A stretch of DNA of 64,000 nucleotides from Opisthorchis felineus (GCA_004794785.1 SJOL01007106.1:48897-112896), one strand, 5' to 3'; positions 36,210 to 50,531 are shown, counted from the first letter of the stretch. Translations and numbers: made by a program. Notes: generated from the letters alone by a model not told the origin.

Positions 36210-39200
36210 GTTTAGGGTAGTTTATTATATGTATAAATGAGCATCTGCATGTGAATAAATGCGAAATATTGCTGGGTATGCCACAGTTAAGCCGATCTTC
36301 ATTTTCAGTCTAAACTTTTTCACTGCCTTATCGAGCACACATACCTGCACACATAAGCTAGACTTATATAACGAATAAAGTCGCAAGAAAATGACGCTAA
36401 AAGTTGAATAGAAATGAAAATACTCTCCATCTTATCCAGCGACTGTCCACCGGGGATAGTATAGCTTAGAGAATTAAGTAGTTTGACAGATAAATATAGC
36501 TGATATGCAATGAAGGTATTGCAGCAATCGAGTTCATAGAAGCGGACCATGCCATAGCAGCACGTAAGCCAATTACCTTTGGCGAAAATTTGAGACGAAT
36601 GCTCTGGCTAAAGACCAGCCCACTTAAGAAGTGAGTAGGCGGGTGGTTTGCTTGACTGTCCTTGTCGGTTCTATCTAGGTTTGGCTTGCATTTCAGAAAA
36701 AACGCACATTGCATCTACTAGAAATTCATGACTTTTTTTACCCTCTTTTGAATGGATTGCAACCATTTAGATATTTACTTTTTTCATACTGAAACTAGAA
36801 TATTTTTCAGGAACACAGACCAACTTGGTTTGATGATGTGTTATATTTTTTGCATTCGTAATCCGCATTGTGAATGATTACCATGCAGGGTGTAGACAGC
36901 CTTTGACACTGAGACAGGGCCCTTGATCTGGACTCAGTGACACTTTTGGCGAATGAACAACACTACTCCTGACTTTTGGTTCAGTTATTCAATAGTGATT
37001 AACGCCCATCTTCAGTAGGCGGCAAAACATGTTGGACGGAATGCAAATGATGGACACGGTCATTTCAGCTGGTTTTACAATTGAGAACCGCCACACGATC
37101 AACTAACAAAGACAATTCCACACGCAAGCCGCCAGAGGGATTTTGGCGGGATCCGGCCCTGAACTTTTAGACAGTGGTTAACTTTTAGAGACCATGCACT
37201 GGACAGCGTCTAATCACGAGCCAGATCATATGAATAATTCCCAAGGTTTTGTTCACCTAGGTCGTTCAGGCATAGAATTTATTGCCAGAGTAAGCCAACT
37301 GCAATCCTGGCCAATATCAACACGGAGCAGGACGATCGAAAAAAACTCTGATGAGGTAATCTAGCAAAAGAAGATTTGATACCAGTCGAACCTCCCCAGT
37401 TTCGCCGGGTTTTAGTGATCGAGCTAGGTTATTGAAATCTATTCAGACAGTTATGGAGAAACGAAACAAACCTTCAGCATATGCCATCTGTTCTGTTATA
37501 CCAGTTGTGAATTTATATTCTAAAGCTCGTTCAATTCTGGCCTATCTCTATTTTCAGACAGGCACCGTTGGGGGGAAGGGGTTCCAACACAGAAGACTGA
37601 CCAAAACACAGTGGGATATTATGTAGAGGCGTTTTTGTACCGTGTGCTGTGTAACGCAAACAGCTGCAGAAGAACGCCTGAACTGAAATCTACAAGCATT
37701 AGGCCTAAGCTGAACATCAAAAACAACTCCGATAAAACTGCTCAGTCCGAAGAATGGCGCCACTTCAAAATTAGGTAATGCAATTTGGTACTTGCAAGCT
37801 ATTTGGTCAACCCATCCTTATCATTCTGAGCACCCAAACGATATATGTTGAATCATACCTTGCTGAATATTGAAATAAACATCTCTGTATACATTGATAT
37901 ATGGCTCGACAAACTGCTTTCGGTTAATGTTTTTGAAGTAAAATCTGTGTATATTATTACTTCTGCTAAATTTTACACATTAAGTTCCATCAGCATCATC
38001 ATGATAGTTATCACTGCCGTCGTCAAAATCAACAGCATCATAGAGAACAACGTTTACGTTTACACTGCTTCGCTGTCATATCAGTAAAAAGGCTATTTTG
38101 TCCGCCTTATACCCCTAAATGAAAAAGGGAAACAATCGAAATTTAACGCGACTGATTCCCGCCCGGCACAATTTCTAAAGTACCTCAAACACTCATGCGA
38201 CCAGTGAGATGATTGGGAGGCCGAGGAACAGCATGGATGGTTGGTCGTCGTGTCCTGCAACGATTCCAGAGAAGCACAGTTAAACGAAGTGGCATCTCTA
38301 GTTAAAGCTGGACTGTATCCACAACACCAAGGCTTTTTGTTTTACCCTTCCCACCTTTCTTTCAAGCCATGAGCTGTCCAGCCTACCCGACCTACTAAAG
38401 GCAGGGAAAACAATAATTATCTCGGTAGACAGTTATACATAGCAGACGGCTGACTCTAGATACCACCGAAACTGTTATGCGTTCAACACTATCAAACACC
38501 CGTTTACCAGTCAGATCGTCCATTCCATCTGTCACCGGCGGCGCTTATTCAGCACCAGCCTCCAAAAACCGAAAGACCACTAAGACCATCTACATCCAGG
38601 GACCTAAGCTTAAAGATACACAACTACGTAACTCATACTGTTACCTTATACACCCAGATCTTGAGGCTCAATGATAAATCTTTTCACTGAACAAGTAACG
38701 CAAATAAGACAGCTTGAGTTGGGCCTTTGAGATTCGTGCAGCGAGTCATTCTCCGAGCCTTTTCAGAGACTGCACATTATGAGGTACGACTTTGCAACTT
38801 GTAGTTGAAAATTCACTTTAAAAGATGTAATAGTGGCTCGTTTATTTATATTAGTTGTGCTTCCTGCCGGTCATCATCTCTTAGAGCCATTCCATCCGCA
38901 TCCGTCCACGATTTTTCCATTGGTCTAAAGGTTCCGCAATGTTTGGAATATATCATCACTGCCGACTAAACTAAGAAGAATTGGTGGTCCTGAACATCAT
39001 TTCCTAAATCTAACGTATGTGCGGTAGCTTCTGGAGTGATACTGGTACACCCTACGCCGTCGCGTTTGCTCAGATAAATGAATAATTCACCAATGACGAA
39101 CAAAAGTTGGTAAGTCCATTAAATTGTCCTCAGTTGATTTTGCTCCCAAACTACATCTCCGTGGGACATAATTTCTCGTGTGACTTTACCACCGGTCTGA

Positions 39201-39923
39201 ATTCTTTTGAAATTCTTCATTTTGCTGTGTGCTAAAAATATTTGGTTGGATTTGGAAAGTTTTTCGTAAAAATAAATCAATGATGACAACGAGGGTAAGC
39301 CTTGGGCCTTATGCTATTTCATTGGCTGTGATGGAAACACAGTCGCACAATAACACTTCACGCTCAGCTTTTTTGTATAAGTTATGTCAATAATATTTTT
39401 GTATTCAGTAATTGTACTGTTTAACCACGCTAGAAGCATATGTAAGTCCGATAACCGGGACAGACAGAGTTTTGACCGACATGTGACTTAAAAACCGGTA
39501 ACCATATGGGTTCATTAACATGTAAAATAAACAGAAGAATTCCCCAACTAAGTTGTTAGTGTGTCGAAGAATTCTGTTTATTTACGGCTTCCATCATTTC
39601 ATAGGTTAAAAACAAAAACTGGCGTAAACCTTCAGTCGGAATTATGCAGCTTCTAAGTTGCAAACGACTGCTTTTCCCCTAATCCTTCTTATTCGAATGT
39701 CTGCCATGCTCTCATCTGATCTTTTTATCCCTCACGCCATACACGAGTTCAATTACAATGACACCTACACACTTCGATCAAATCAGAAGTCATCCCAATC
39801 AATACCTGAACACATAAAAAAGAAGGTCTATCCACGTTTACCCAGCCGAGGAAGGAAGCTTTCGTTTGCTAGTACAATGCAACACCGAATCAACTATCCT
39901 GCTGCACTGTCTGTGTTTCACAG
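36210..39923. other. No gene recognised
   Basis: The stretch 38.15-38.67 kb is less AT-rich than its surroundings and has a Ser/Thr/Lys-rich plus-strand frame (38477-38674). The frame at 39658-39945 is also protein-like, with basic segments. Neither has clear splice borders or a recognisable domain. The rest shows nothing. Confidence 0.5.
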
Positions 39924-40006
39924 GGTTGCCCAAGCGGTAGGTTAAGGCGGGTAGCAGCACAATCTGTTCGATTGCAGTCCTTGCGTCTTGGGTTCTTGTG
40001 ACCAGC
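39924..40006 (+). repeat. tRNA-Leu-like relic
   Basis: An 83-nt stretch resembles a leucine tRNA: D-arm/box A region GCCCAAGCGGTAGGTTAAGGCG, a long variable-arm region, and CTTGGGTTCTTGTGACC at the T-arm position. The length fits tRNA-Leu. The acceptor stem pairs only partly and the T-arm is broken, so it is a pseudo-tRNA or the head of another SINE rather than a working gene. Confidence 0.4.
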
Positions 40007-41440
40007 AAATAGCGTGTTTTATGAAAAATGGATTCCAACGCACTAGTAGGAACAGCTACGTGTTCGTGAAAGGCCCAAAATTTGGTAGCGCTTGCGGTTT
40101 AAATTTAGTATTGACCTTAGCGAAATGCATTCACTGGTTTTGACGGGCGGCTCACCCACCTGACTCTCTTGCTTATGATATAGTGTAGTGCGTCTGTATT
40201 AGTATCGGACTTTTTGAAGTTTTTTACCGTGGTGACTTTGAAGGATGTCGCTAGTAGAAAGGCAAGCCAAAAAAGTCAACAGTTCCAGTACATAGGTTTG
40301 CGAAGAATCTTTACAATTAAGTGGAATATGGAGAAGAATGAATGGGCAGGAATTTAAGAAGGAAAGTGCCGACAGCAGTATATATTCGCTCACCTGCTCT
40401 GTCGTCCGCAGTAAATAGGGTGCCCGGGTTGATGACTTCAGAAGCACACGTTACTTTGCGTGTGTATGATGCAGACCTGTTTACTGTTCAAAAACAGTTA
40501 CGTAGGGAGTCCAATATACACCACACACCTCCTTAGGATGGGTAGACTCTGAATGAAACACTGTTTCTTGATAACAGTGAAAAAAACTTTATTGCACATT
40601 GCAGTACTACACCTATACATCTCAAGGACCAGTAGTACTCATACCTTAACGAACTTTTAGTAAAATCTGTTTTCGGTAGTTGCTCAATCAGCCACATCCT
40701 GACGGCAAAACTTTCTGTTTTTGGAAATAATTTCACAGGAATATCATCTCTTTTCAAAGAATAAATTGGGTTAAATTTGTGGATGATTTTTTTGACCGCG
40801 CATTTTTGCCTCTAAGAGAATCTAATGCTAAGATGCCCGCATTTCGACAAACATTTTGCTTTAAAGCGACAAAGTTGTCGCACTACTGTGTTGGGTAATT
40901 GAGTTTGAGTAAATCAGCAACAACTGGACAATTACCTACTCCTTGATTATTTAGATAGCTACTGGACCGTGGATAGTGATTCAGAAACTCATCCGATCTC
41001 CTGCTAACATGAAGCCGATTTTTCAAAAACGTGCACAGAATCGCGGAAACTGTTTTTTGAAGCACGGAATATCAAGGTAAATCAGCGAAATACCAATACA
41101 ATTTGCTGCGCTGTTACAGAAATTGATGCGCAAAATTCCAGTGCAGCCGATCAGGCTTGGCATATATCCCAGTTTTACTTGTAGCAAAATGTGGAGCGAT
41201 GTTTTTTTCATCTGAACATCCGGAACCGATTGTGCCGTTGCGCGTATTGTGGAATCGAAAAATGTGCCTGAGGGAAGTAAGCGTTGCTGTAACATACAAC
41301 CGAAAAAGAAAGGCGCGGTTTATTACATGCATTAGGAAGTCAACTTAGCTAGGAATTTCTTAACTTCTGTCACCGGTCAATCAATTTCTTCTCACTGGAG
41401 ACTATATTGCTGGTTCTGACGTAAACTTTCAAGCATGCAG
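40007..41440. other. No gene recognised
   Basis: No supported feature. Confidence 0.55.
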
Positions 41441-41629
41441 CAAGGTCAGGGAACTGCCGGAAATTCTCATAGTTGCATCCACGTTTATAAAACCATGCAA
41501 ACCGCTCCCATTAAGGAAATAGAAAAAAGTTCGTCTCATCTTCGTCAGAGGTTAATTACCGTCCTCAGTTCTAGTTATCCTTGTGTAAATGTAATGCATA
41601 TACCATCCCATTCTTCACCATCAAATGTG
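41441..41629 (+). CDS. Possible internal exon, unidentified protein
   Basis: The segment ends at a consensus donor (GTG|GTAAGT at 41630) and can begin after GCATGCAG at 41441 or after TTTCAAG at 41434. From 41441 it is exactly 63 codons and begins and ends between codons. The translation is Ser/His/Gln-rich and hydrophilic (QGQGTAGNSHSCIHVYKTMQ at the start, HIPSHSSPSNV at the end), with no domain I know. The donor is the best exon-like border in the window, but no partner exon was found. Confidence 0.2.
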
Positions 41630-44600
41630 GTAAGTATCCAGAGGATGTGAATTACTCTTGGTAAATAGCAAAACCGGTGGTCTCCACGGGTGGTCCTGAA
41701 TGAGGTTTGTCAGCAGGAGATAAATCGCACACCTGATGTCCGGATGCATTTTGCCGCGTTTAGAACACAGCCAGCTTGCCATTTTGAACGAGCTCTGTAA
41801 TAGTTTAAAAAGTGTGCAACTGAAAAGTTATAAAAAATTTAAAACCAAAGGGTTAGCTGTTCTCCCGCAATTCACAAGAGAGCATTGACCCAAAAATGCT
41901 TCTTCGGTCCTTTTCGGTAAACCATATTCAGGTCAACGGGCTTTCGAATGTTGTGACATTTATCTCGGTGTAATGCCATCACAAATTCAGGTGTATTAAT
42001 ATGTAAAATTTGTAAACACTTCCGAGAATAATTGCTGCAAACTAACAAAAGTTTGCTGTTTCAAGAAGGAACCACTGTACTGCAATATCTAGATATTTAG
42101 CACTGGCCTATAGGCACCACCATAGTCAACATTTCTGCTGCAATAACGTGAGTTGCGATAAGCGTTTTTTGGTGGAGATGAAGGAAAATAAGTTTATCGT
42201 GTGCCAGTTGAACTCTTGTGATTTTTTATAGGATGTACCCGTCTAAATTAGCACGAGTGTTTTGCCCGCTTAAATTTTCTCAGCGCCACTCTAAACCCGT
42301 AAACGCTGCTCATGCCTCACCTAAATTACAGAAAATATATTTCTCCATCAGAAATCCGTGCATCCGTGCTCCTCTTGACATTTAGATTCTCCCGTCTACG
42401 AAGTAAGCTGATGATAAAATGTTAACTTATGTGACCACTAGTGGAGAGATTAAAAAACATTGATATATTTAGTTAATCTCCAAATTCTCAGCCTCTAATT
42501 TTCTAGTATAGCCGCTTTAGTTCCGCGCAATGAGAGAGTGACCAACATGTTCAAAACTAGTTGAAATTATTTCCCATTCACATAATTTAAAAAGTTTGGT
42601 GGACTGGTGGAGTAGAATATTCCATTATTCCAACTAAGGCACCGTTTGATAACGAATAAATTTTACTTTTAGCATACGGACGTATTCTGCAGCGTACTTA
42701 TTGTGCCGGTTCGTTAATACCATAAGATATCTCTGTCGCAAGCAACCTTTCTTTCAGATTATTGCGTAGATCCTCTTTCCTGTGAAAAGTACCGGTTTAC
42801 TAGTTGAGAATGCTAAAAACGACTAATAAATCCTACTACAAGATCACAGTTCCTTAATATTTACACCAAAAATGTTAAATGCAACCCAAATTGGTGTGAA
42901 ATATTTGATGGTTAGTCATATTTCATTGAGGTATGATGGGAACAATTTTGGAAGCAAAATATTTTTTTACAAAGAACCGGTTTATGAATCAAACGAAGCA
43001 GAAATGCCTTGATACTGAGCAAGTATCCCCCATACTCATCTAAATCGAGCTGAAGTGTGGTCGATTTTGGGAGAAAAGGGCATAAATCAAGGAATTCTTC
43101 CGCTGCTGTTATAAAATGCTTGCTTAGTTGGTTGTCCTTTCATCATATTTAAAGCAGTTTGAGGATCCGCTATACGATGGACAAGTTTCCAATGAGTGAA
43201 TGCACAGGAGGCTAATGATAACCATACATCCATACCATAACCAGACATCTTTTTCAAAATGACCGGGATATAAATGCAAAATTGATGGTTTTTTGGGTCC
43301 CGTCCAACTATCAGGGCATAGAACATGACTTAAGGCCATATTTACGGACGTTGATAATGATCACAATCTTGAAGACTACTTCACTACTTGAGGACGACGT
43401 CGAAAATGGTGGTAACAACCTGTCATTTCAACGCAGTTACAGTCTTACTCACAGTGACGTATTACTTACAGCATCTTGTCATCAAATAAATCTCCTGGAC
43501 TGACTATCGCTTAAGCTTGGCACAAAAAAAACAACGCATGCTGGTTGAAACCTCGGCATGTGAAGGGACTAAAAATCCGCTAAGCATGAAACCTTCAGTA
43601 GGCTGTGAATGTAGTATTCGAAAGCAAGACATCCGGTAAATTCAGTAGCCAAGCACATTTTGTCAATTATTCGTGAATAATCAAATGGTTGTTTTGAATT
43701 TAAAAGTGCATACCTAAAATAAACATGCTTAATAATGCAATGACAATAGTGTTAGTGGAGGACAAAATGGTGCCCCGTTCTCCGTCATAGCAAGATCGTT
43801 GAAGATACAATGCACTGGTCTGAAGATAACGGTAACGCTATAAACCGGGACCCGTCGGTACCAAGTCTGCCCCCACTCAACACTCCAGTGCTCTTGGAAT
43901 GGACGGGTAAACCAGCAACTAAGAAAAATACAGTCGTAATTTAATTAGGCTGAATCGGGTTTGATTGCAGTATCCAGTTGGGAAATCATCGATTAATCTT
44001 TGCAACTTACGAAACTCGATCTCAACTGGTGGACAAACCTCGCTGGTAAATCATCCAGCTGGACAATAAATTGTGTTTTTGCATTAACATTGTTTACCAG
44101 GCGTGACTGCTAAAGCATTTGTCACTCGGGGAATAGCTCTTTCCAAGGCGTACTTCCATGCCGAAAAATTGTAATTTCTCAATCACAATGAAAAAATTTA
44201 CGAATAATCGTAGATCAATTCCTGATTATTGTGGCAACAACCTGTCGAAATTCCAGTAACCGCAAACATAATAAACATTATTGCGGAGGTGTATCCTTGC
44301 AAAAAATTCAGTGTTTCATACAATGCGCAGAGATGTAGACTTCGCAGGTAAAATGACTGCTGATGAAAGTCGATTAAATCAACACTCTATCACTCCGAAT
44401 AACCAGAAGACATTCTGCTTTGAGGAACAATAACCATACACATTTACTGGGTTTCAGGAATACTCGAACGAATGTAAACGTCGTAGTTCGGTATCTTAAA
44501 AATATGTTTGGCTTTTCAAGGATTTTCTCTCTTCATATTTAATCCGCTTTCCGTCCAATAAAAATACAGGCGCCTGGTTAAATTGACAAACTGTTAATTA

Positions 44601-47600
44601 ATACGACGAATATTTTTTCTCCGGGAAAATCCCAAGGCGTCGCTCGCGTAACTGCACATGTACGTGAACTGTACAGTTGGTTAGCTGCTTCTTGAAAATG
44701 AAACTTACTTGAGGGTTCCACTAAATAAATGCTACTGTCAAGGCACGAGTTCAAACCTGGAATTCAAACCTAAGGTAATGACCACAAATTGCAACATTCG
44801 TAAACAATAGGCTATACAGCAAATAAACGGAGCATTTGTTAGCTTTTCTGATTCAGTGTCCGAGTCTTCGTGAAACTTTCTAGAATTGTTTCTGTTATTC
44901 CCACGACCAAGCACAGAAGTAAACATGTCACTCTATTTTGTAAACACTTTTCGATATAACCTTTAAAATTGACACTTGCACATTGTTGCTTAAAACCTTT
45001 GCATACATAATACAATTTCACAAAAGCTACCGTGAGCCCAAGAATGCAAAAGATGTGAACAAGGAGGAACCAGGTTTTTTCCTTGATAAGCCTGCATGAA
45101 AACTGTGTCCCAACCGCTGCCCTACATCTGGATCAATGAAAGTACTGTCACGAACTATGCAGCCAGCAATGACTGGGCGGAAGTCACAGATAAATCAGTT
45201 TGATTGAAGCACAGACAAGTAAACAAAGGTCTTGTACAATTAGTAGTGCCGGTAACAGTAGTAGATGACTGTCCCACACACTTCCAGGTTAAAACTCGGA
45301 TCCTACACAAACGTATTTGTGTTCACGATGAGACAACCAGAGTCGCGTTAGACACAGCTTATATGTACCAGGGGAATGATGTCATTCTATCCGGAGAATT
45401 GTGTGTATTTGGGTGCCCCTGTACTCATTTGAGGTACATAGAACAAAGAAACCTTCAGATTGGACACAGAGTTCCGTACTAGCACGGTTTTTAGGGACAT
45501 GTCAAAGCAGACTAGGTCGCTCCAACGGGATTCGTCTTACGGTTCCTGACTGCGTCGCCTAAGTGCATATTTCTGTTTTGGGTAAGTCAGACGAAAGTCG
45601 TGTAAATTTGGGGTGAACCGATTATGAGTGCGGCTAACCAAGAGCCTCGGTAGCATAGTAAACCAATCTACTCGGCTTGGCTGCGTATCTTACTGCGTTC
45701 ACACTGTACTGAACAATAAATTACACAGTATTAGTGAAATTGTGATCACAAAAGAGATCCGGCAACTGGAGGTTTACGAACACTAATTCTGGGATGACGA
45801 ATATTTAAGTTGGAGCTACTCAACTCTGCTCGGTAGCATAGTTCGTGAAGGCTGGATTTTGTATCACATAATCTGACCTTGGATTTTGGACAGTTTACAA
45901 AAATTGTAACGCGACGTTGCACGCGATATCGAGGAGAAATATGTGTCTTTATCTAAACTGCTTTATTTTCGCCATTTTGTCTAGCTCAATAGGTCATCAG
46001 CAGAAATCACATAAAGTGTTTACACAGAGAATGGATTCAGCCACCGCACGAACTCATTTTCGTCCGCATATCAGTGATTTCTGGCCCATGTGTATTTGCA
46101 GATCGAGCCCCACATGTCTGTTAATTGTAAAAAAAACTTGCCCTCTTTTGCAAACAGTTTAATTATCTATCATTGTTTCGAACGGGACTATCGGTATAGA
46201 AAGATATTTCATGTATGTCTGATGAATGGTCAGGACAGCTCGGGCAAAATGCTTGTGAAACAACCTGTTACCAAATCGGGATTCACAAAACCAAATGGCA
46301 TTATGCACATCGTCAGATTTTCAGCGGTCATTGTGTTGAGAGAAACTACCCTTCCTGTCCAGTTTGCAGACATTTATATTTCAGCAGTCAGAGATATCCT
46401 GCTTTCAGATGCCTTCGAGGTTTTAAAGCACAAAGTTTGCATAGAAGCTAGAAAACGGCACAGTTGTCCTCGAATGAAATGACAAATTTAGATACACAGG
46501 AGAGAACTGTCATGGAAGAATCCGCATTCACCGAACGTCTGCAGAAAACACTAAACCATACATCTGCATCTCGCTGTGATGATTTTATGCTGTCGCCTAG
46601 TGTTAAAAATGATCAGGGCAATGCATACTTGTAGGGTACGTTTCGACGGACATCCGGTACAGGATATAAATTCCAACATCACAGTGCAGCAAATTTGCAA
46701 ACGCGAATTTATTGACTTTCTTGGCGCCATCAGCGTCCATTTTTAAGCCATTTTCAGCACATCCCATCGATCAAAAATTATATCACATATTCTTCACACA
46801 CTTGCCTGGCATTTATTTCTGCGCAACATTCTCGTACATGCAACAGGCCTTAAAGCAAGTTGGAAACAGAAAGTTGGCAGAAATGTGTCTATTATTTTTG
46901 AAAAAACTGTGAGTAGGCGGAACGCCATTTCAAGGCATAGTTGTCTATTTGTTCTGTGTCAAAAATGCGCAAACCAACCATCTGAAGCTACTAGATTACT
47001 TACCTAATTGCTGTCGTAAAAAGTCAGTATATAGGACAATCATCCAGACTAGCTGTGTCTTCAGAATAAGACATTCTAGTTGGTTACAAATGCATCCCGG
47101 TACCACTATAAAACTATTCTGATAGAAACTTAACAGTGTTGAAATGTTTAAATGTGAATCTAAAGATGTCACCGTCTACAACTTCATTATCCCAAGGGGT
47201 CTGAGCTTTCGACCCACATCACTAAGAGCTAGGCGTGTGCATACTGCCAGGCTTTCAGTTAAGTGTAACGCGGCGAATTGGGACTGACAAGCGATCAAGC
47301 AGCGCCCACGAGATACATCTATTCGGCAACATTGCCGATACGAGGTTAAACACTCATGCACAAACATACATGAAACTTGTGAATAAAATCTTCTTCATTT
47401 TCCTATAATACCACCAAAAAAATTTTCTGGCGTCCGTGGACTCTGATATCATAATTTCAGAGTAGAAATATCTCAAATCTCGTCAGTACAAAGCAGTTTA
47501 TATTTTTGATGAGACGCATCGCTTGCATGGTTGCTGCAAACATTTAACGAAACCACATATTTTTGTGTAAAATTATCCGACGGTTCCCACTCGGGTTGGA

Positions 47601-48439
47601 AAATCACCAAGCTGTTGATCTTGAACTGGTCAGCTGATTACATTGTAATTATTTATAAATTAAGTAGTAACACTATTTGTTTTGAAAATATTTTGATGTT
47701 TACCATTTCATTACACGTATTTCAACACACGTAGAAAACGAGACCGATATCTACGAGGATTTCTGAAAATTCTTAAAGAATTTGGCGCTGGACAGTTTGA
47801 AACACCATCTAGCGCAATCATCGTTACTTAGAGGGTTGCATCACATGCAAACAATCGAGACAGTTGGCGAAATACGCTCATTTGCAAACAAATTTGGAAC
47901 CCAGCTGAATCTCTCGTTTATGAATTTTTCAGGAGGGTTCCAGTTAAGTCTCCCGCAAAACCAAATAGGTATGCAAATGAGTGTATTTCGACAACTTAGT
48001 GCAAGTCGGGTTCAAGTAGAACATAAGGTTGATGGAATCTCGGAGATTCTGCCCCAAGAGGGGCGAAACCGGTCATGGACTGTCGAAAAATTTCAGAAAC
48101 CTTATGCGTAGTGTATTACGTCCATACATGTATCGCGATAAATCGAGACAGATGTTCAGATTGATGAAGTGTGAAAATAACAGCCCTGTACTACGCTTTG
48201 CTGAACCGCTGGCAACTCAGTTCCACAAATGCAACATATGTGAAAAACTGCAATTTTTTACAAGCCTTGTATGGATAAGAGTGGCTTTGAACTGATAATT
48301 AAATTACTAAAATAAGCACTTCAGCAAATAGTCATCGTGTGTGTAACCTTGTTTCTGATGTGTGAATTCCGCCCTAAGTAGGACAGTGGATGTACATGGG
48401 AAGAGTACTGATTAGCCTACAGTTGCATAGATGGCAGCA
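41630..48439. other. No gene recognised
   Basis: About 6.8 kb without a supported feature. Two overlapping plus-strand frames at 46090-46482 and 46215-46451 are open; the second is rich in Cys and His (HCVERNYPSCPVCRHL). Two frames open on the same bases argue against coding, and no zinc-finger family fits. The frame at 45204-45482 is protein-like but unidentified. Confidence 0.5.
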
Positions 48440-48555
48440 TTTGCATCTGGTCTTACGGTTAAAATGGCTCTAAGATGACCGCTACTCCTAGGTTCGCCTG
48501 AGGATTGGGTTGCAAACATCCCGTTCTCTATCAACGAGACATCGTCAGTGCAAGA
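48440..48555 (+). repeat. tRNA-like SINE fragment, possibly group 2-related
   Basis: TGGTCTTACGGTTAA (48448-48462) nearly equals the box A of the group 2 copy at 33628. A box B-like AGGTTCGCCTG follows at 48490. Downstream, GAGAC and GTCAGTGC sit roughly where a hammerhead end would be, but the CTGATGA side is not recognisable and the spacing differs by about 1 nt, so the ribozyme is not claimed. Confidence 0.4.
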
Positions 48556-50150
48556 CTGGATTGGACCCACCCAATTATCCCCCTCTAAAGGCGACATGCT
48601 ACTTGGTTCATTCTGTCTAATCTTTGGGTTGGCACACCCTCGCTTTCATGCATCGCATGTCTGGAAGAACTTGCGTTGTTTGACATGTTCCTGTGGTGTT
48701 AACGCACACTCGGAAACCCCAGGAACTAGGAGCACGGAATGCCTCTTTCAACACCAATTGTGAGCAGTCCTACTGCTTCTGATACACCATTTGTTCGACA
48801 AGACTTCTCAATGTATTCAAAAGAAAATTACCAACTATCGGTTGAGACCACCTGGGTGCATCTGTCGAGCGCCGTTTACTAAACACGATATCAAGGCATG
48901 TAATGGTCGTTAAAATTTGATGCCAACATACTGCATAACATCCCAATGTAATGTTATATCAAGGTTACTACTGGATGAATCTGATGATTCGTGCACGTGA
49001 AGCTATAAGCACGTTTGGATTTTGAGGATTTGTTTCGGTTCATCAAGCTATTCCGCATAAAACTGCCTGGTCAGGCACCATTTCGTATTGTCCTGCAACG
49101 GTCGGAACTATGACGACGTTTAATCCACTCACAATCTGGCATCAAATGTGCCGTTTGTGTTCAAAATATTTTTGTTATTAAGACGTCTTTCTTGAAAGGC
49201 AGCCAAACTATTCTCAGAATGAGGGCAGCTTTTGGCTGTTTTTTGCACAGTGTACCCGAATGAACAAACAGTTACAATATCTAAGTGTTGTAAAAGCCAG
49301 AAATTTACGGAAGAAATTTGTCCGTCCACTTTTTGGACAATACTCGCGATGTCGAACACAATCTTTGAAATTCTAGGACCCATGTTGAGTGAGCGCAGAA
49401 GAAAGCGACGGTGACTCACTGTCTGATAAATTTGTCTTGTGTCTTATCGGATGTCTAGGATATTGGCGAAGTCTGACCGAAACCAGGCAAACATCGGCAC
49501 TTTGAGAATAACATGCGTAATTTTCTGGAAGATTATTTACCGCGGGAGAGTAAGTCACAAAACTGCAGTCACTACAAAATGTCTTCAGATAACTTTGTAA
49601 CCATATCCTTCGGACACAGAGAGAACGTTGGCAGTCTAGATTATATAGCTGATGGTGGAAACATAACAAGCCCGGAGAAAAACTATCATTGCCATAATCT
49701 GGTAAGCCAATCCCTGTTGTGTCATCAGATTTTATGTAATCACGCATTAGGCACCAAAACTGAAAGTTCAATTCACTACACACTCAAGGATCATCGAAAT
49801 TGGAACCATTCTCTTGGGTTTGAAAACTTCTCAAAAACATAGACGACCTTCCCGATCACTTGAAAATTTTCATTTCTTCACCATTTGTAAACTTCCTCCA
49901 TGCTATCACAAGTCATTTATGTAGAACTTTTCATGTAGGAAATCGCTCTGATCGCCGCTGAATCTGTAATTTCTAGATCGGCTTCCTTCGAATTATCCTT
50001 GCTGTATGTTCAGCGAGTCGAAGTGTTACGACGCTATTATGGTACGACTGTGAACAAAACAAAAATGCGCAATGCTTTTATTAGTTTGATTTTTTGCATA
50101 ATCATTAGTGTTCCGGATTACATAATCTAGAATTAACAAAAGGTAATAAA
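48556..50150. other. No gene recognised
   Basis: Open frames at 49513-49842 (+) and 49373-49783 (-) overlap on opposite strands, and neither is recognisable. No supported feature. Confidence 0.5.
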
Positions 50151-50302
50151 CGACCAAACGGTTAAGAGTTCAGCCACTGGTTGAAAGGTCGCGGGCTGAA
50201 AATCACCTCAGTTTCTTGAGATGCGCACTGCCGATGAAAACTAACCAGGAAGAATCACCTCGGCAGTACTTCTCGTCTTTTAAGTATAGATTGATTTCAC
50301 TG
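50151..50302 (+). mobile_element. Group 2 SINE, 5'-truncated copy
   Basis: It starts at the box A region (CGACCAAACGGTTAAGAG). A box B-like stretch GGCTGAAAATC, TTCTTGAGATGC, a 45-nt hammerhead remnant (50225-50269) and the 3' part TTCTCGTCTTTTAAGTATAG to TTTCACTGA follow. The 5' head present in the copies at 33540 and 50444 was not found, so it looks 5'-truncated. The next copy begins about 140 bp downstream in the same orientation. Confidence 0.75.
50225..50269 (+). ncRNA. Hammerhead ribozyme remnant
   Basis: The module reads GCACTG, CCGATGA, AAAC, TAACCA, GGAA, GAATC, ACCTCGG, CAGTAC: 45 nt. Stem I keeps five of six pairs. One change from CTGATGA and one from GAAAC, a poor stem II and a lost cleavage triplet make it inactive. 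Confidence 0.7.
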
Positions 50303-50531
50303 ACAGGGTGCAATCTTTACTGAAAATCTCAGAATCACTTCGCATCACCAGCGTTCTATAAGTAGATCGGAGGAAGAATCACTTCACGAGATGAGTGAAA
50401 CATCCTTCTGAGAAGTAATCACTCGAAAAGACAGTCGAAACATGACCACGTGATGTAGTTTCCATAATAGAGTCATGGGTAACGCTTTGTCCTGACTAAT
50501 TAAATTAGTCACACTGCGGATCAGCCGCTTG

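Noticed and set aside
44340..44375. CTGCTGATGAAAGTCG as a further hammerhead start
   Set aside because: No GAAAC box or returning stem I strand at the required spacing.
45648..45845. CTCGGTAGCATAGT twice about 180 bp apart, as possible terminal repeats
   Set aside because: A 14-nt match is expected several times by chance in a window this size, and the flanks do not align.
46000..46030. Minus-strand CTGCTGATGACC as a hammerhead core
   Set aside because: No GAAAC or closing stem downstream.
46215..46451. Cys/His-rich open frame resembling a zinc-binding domain
   Set aside because: Cys and His spacing fits no family I know, and another frame is open over the same bases, so chance is more likely.
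46630..46675. Minus-strand GGATGTCCGTCGAAACG as a Penelope-type hammerhead
   Set aside because: No stem II, and the CTGATGA box is not recognisable.
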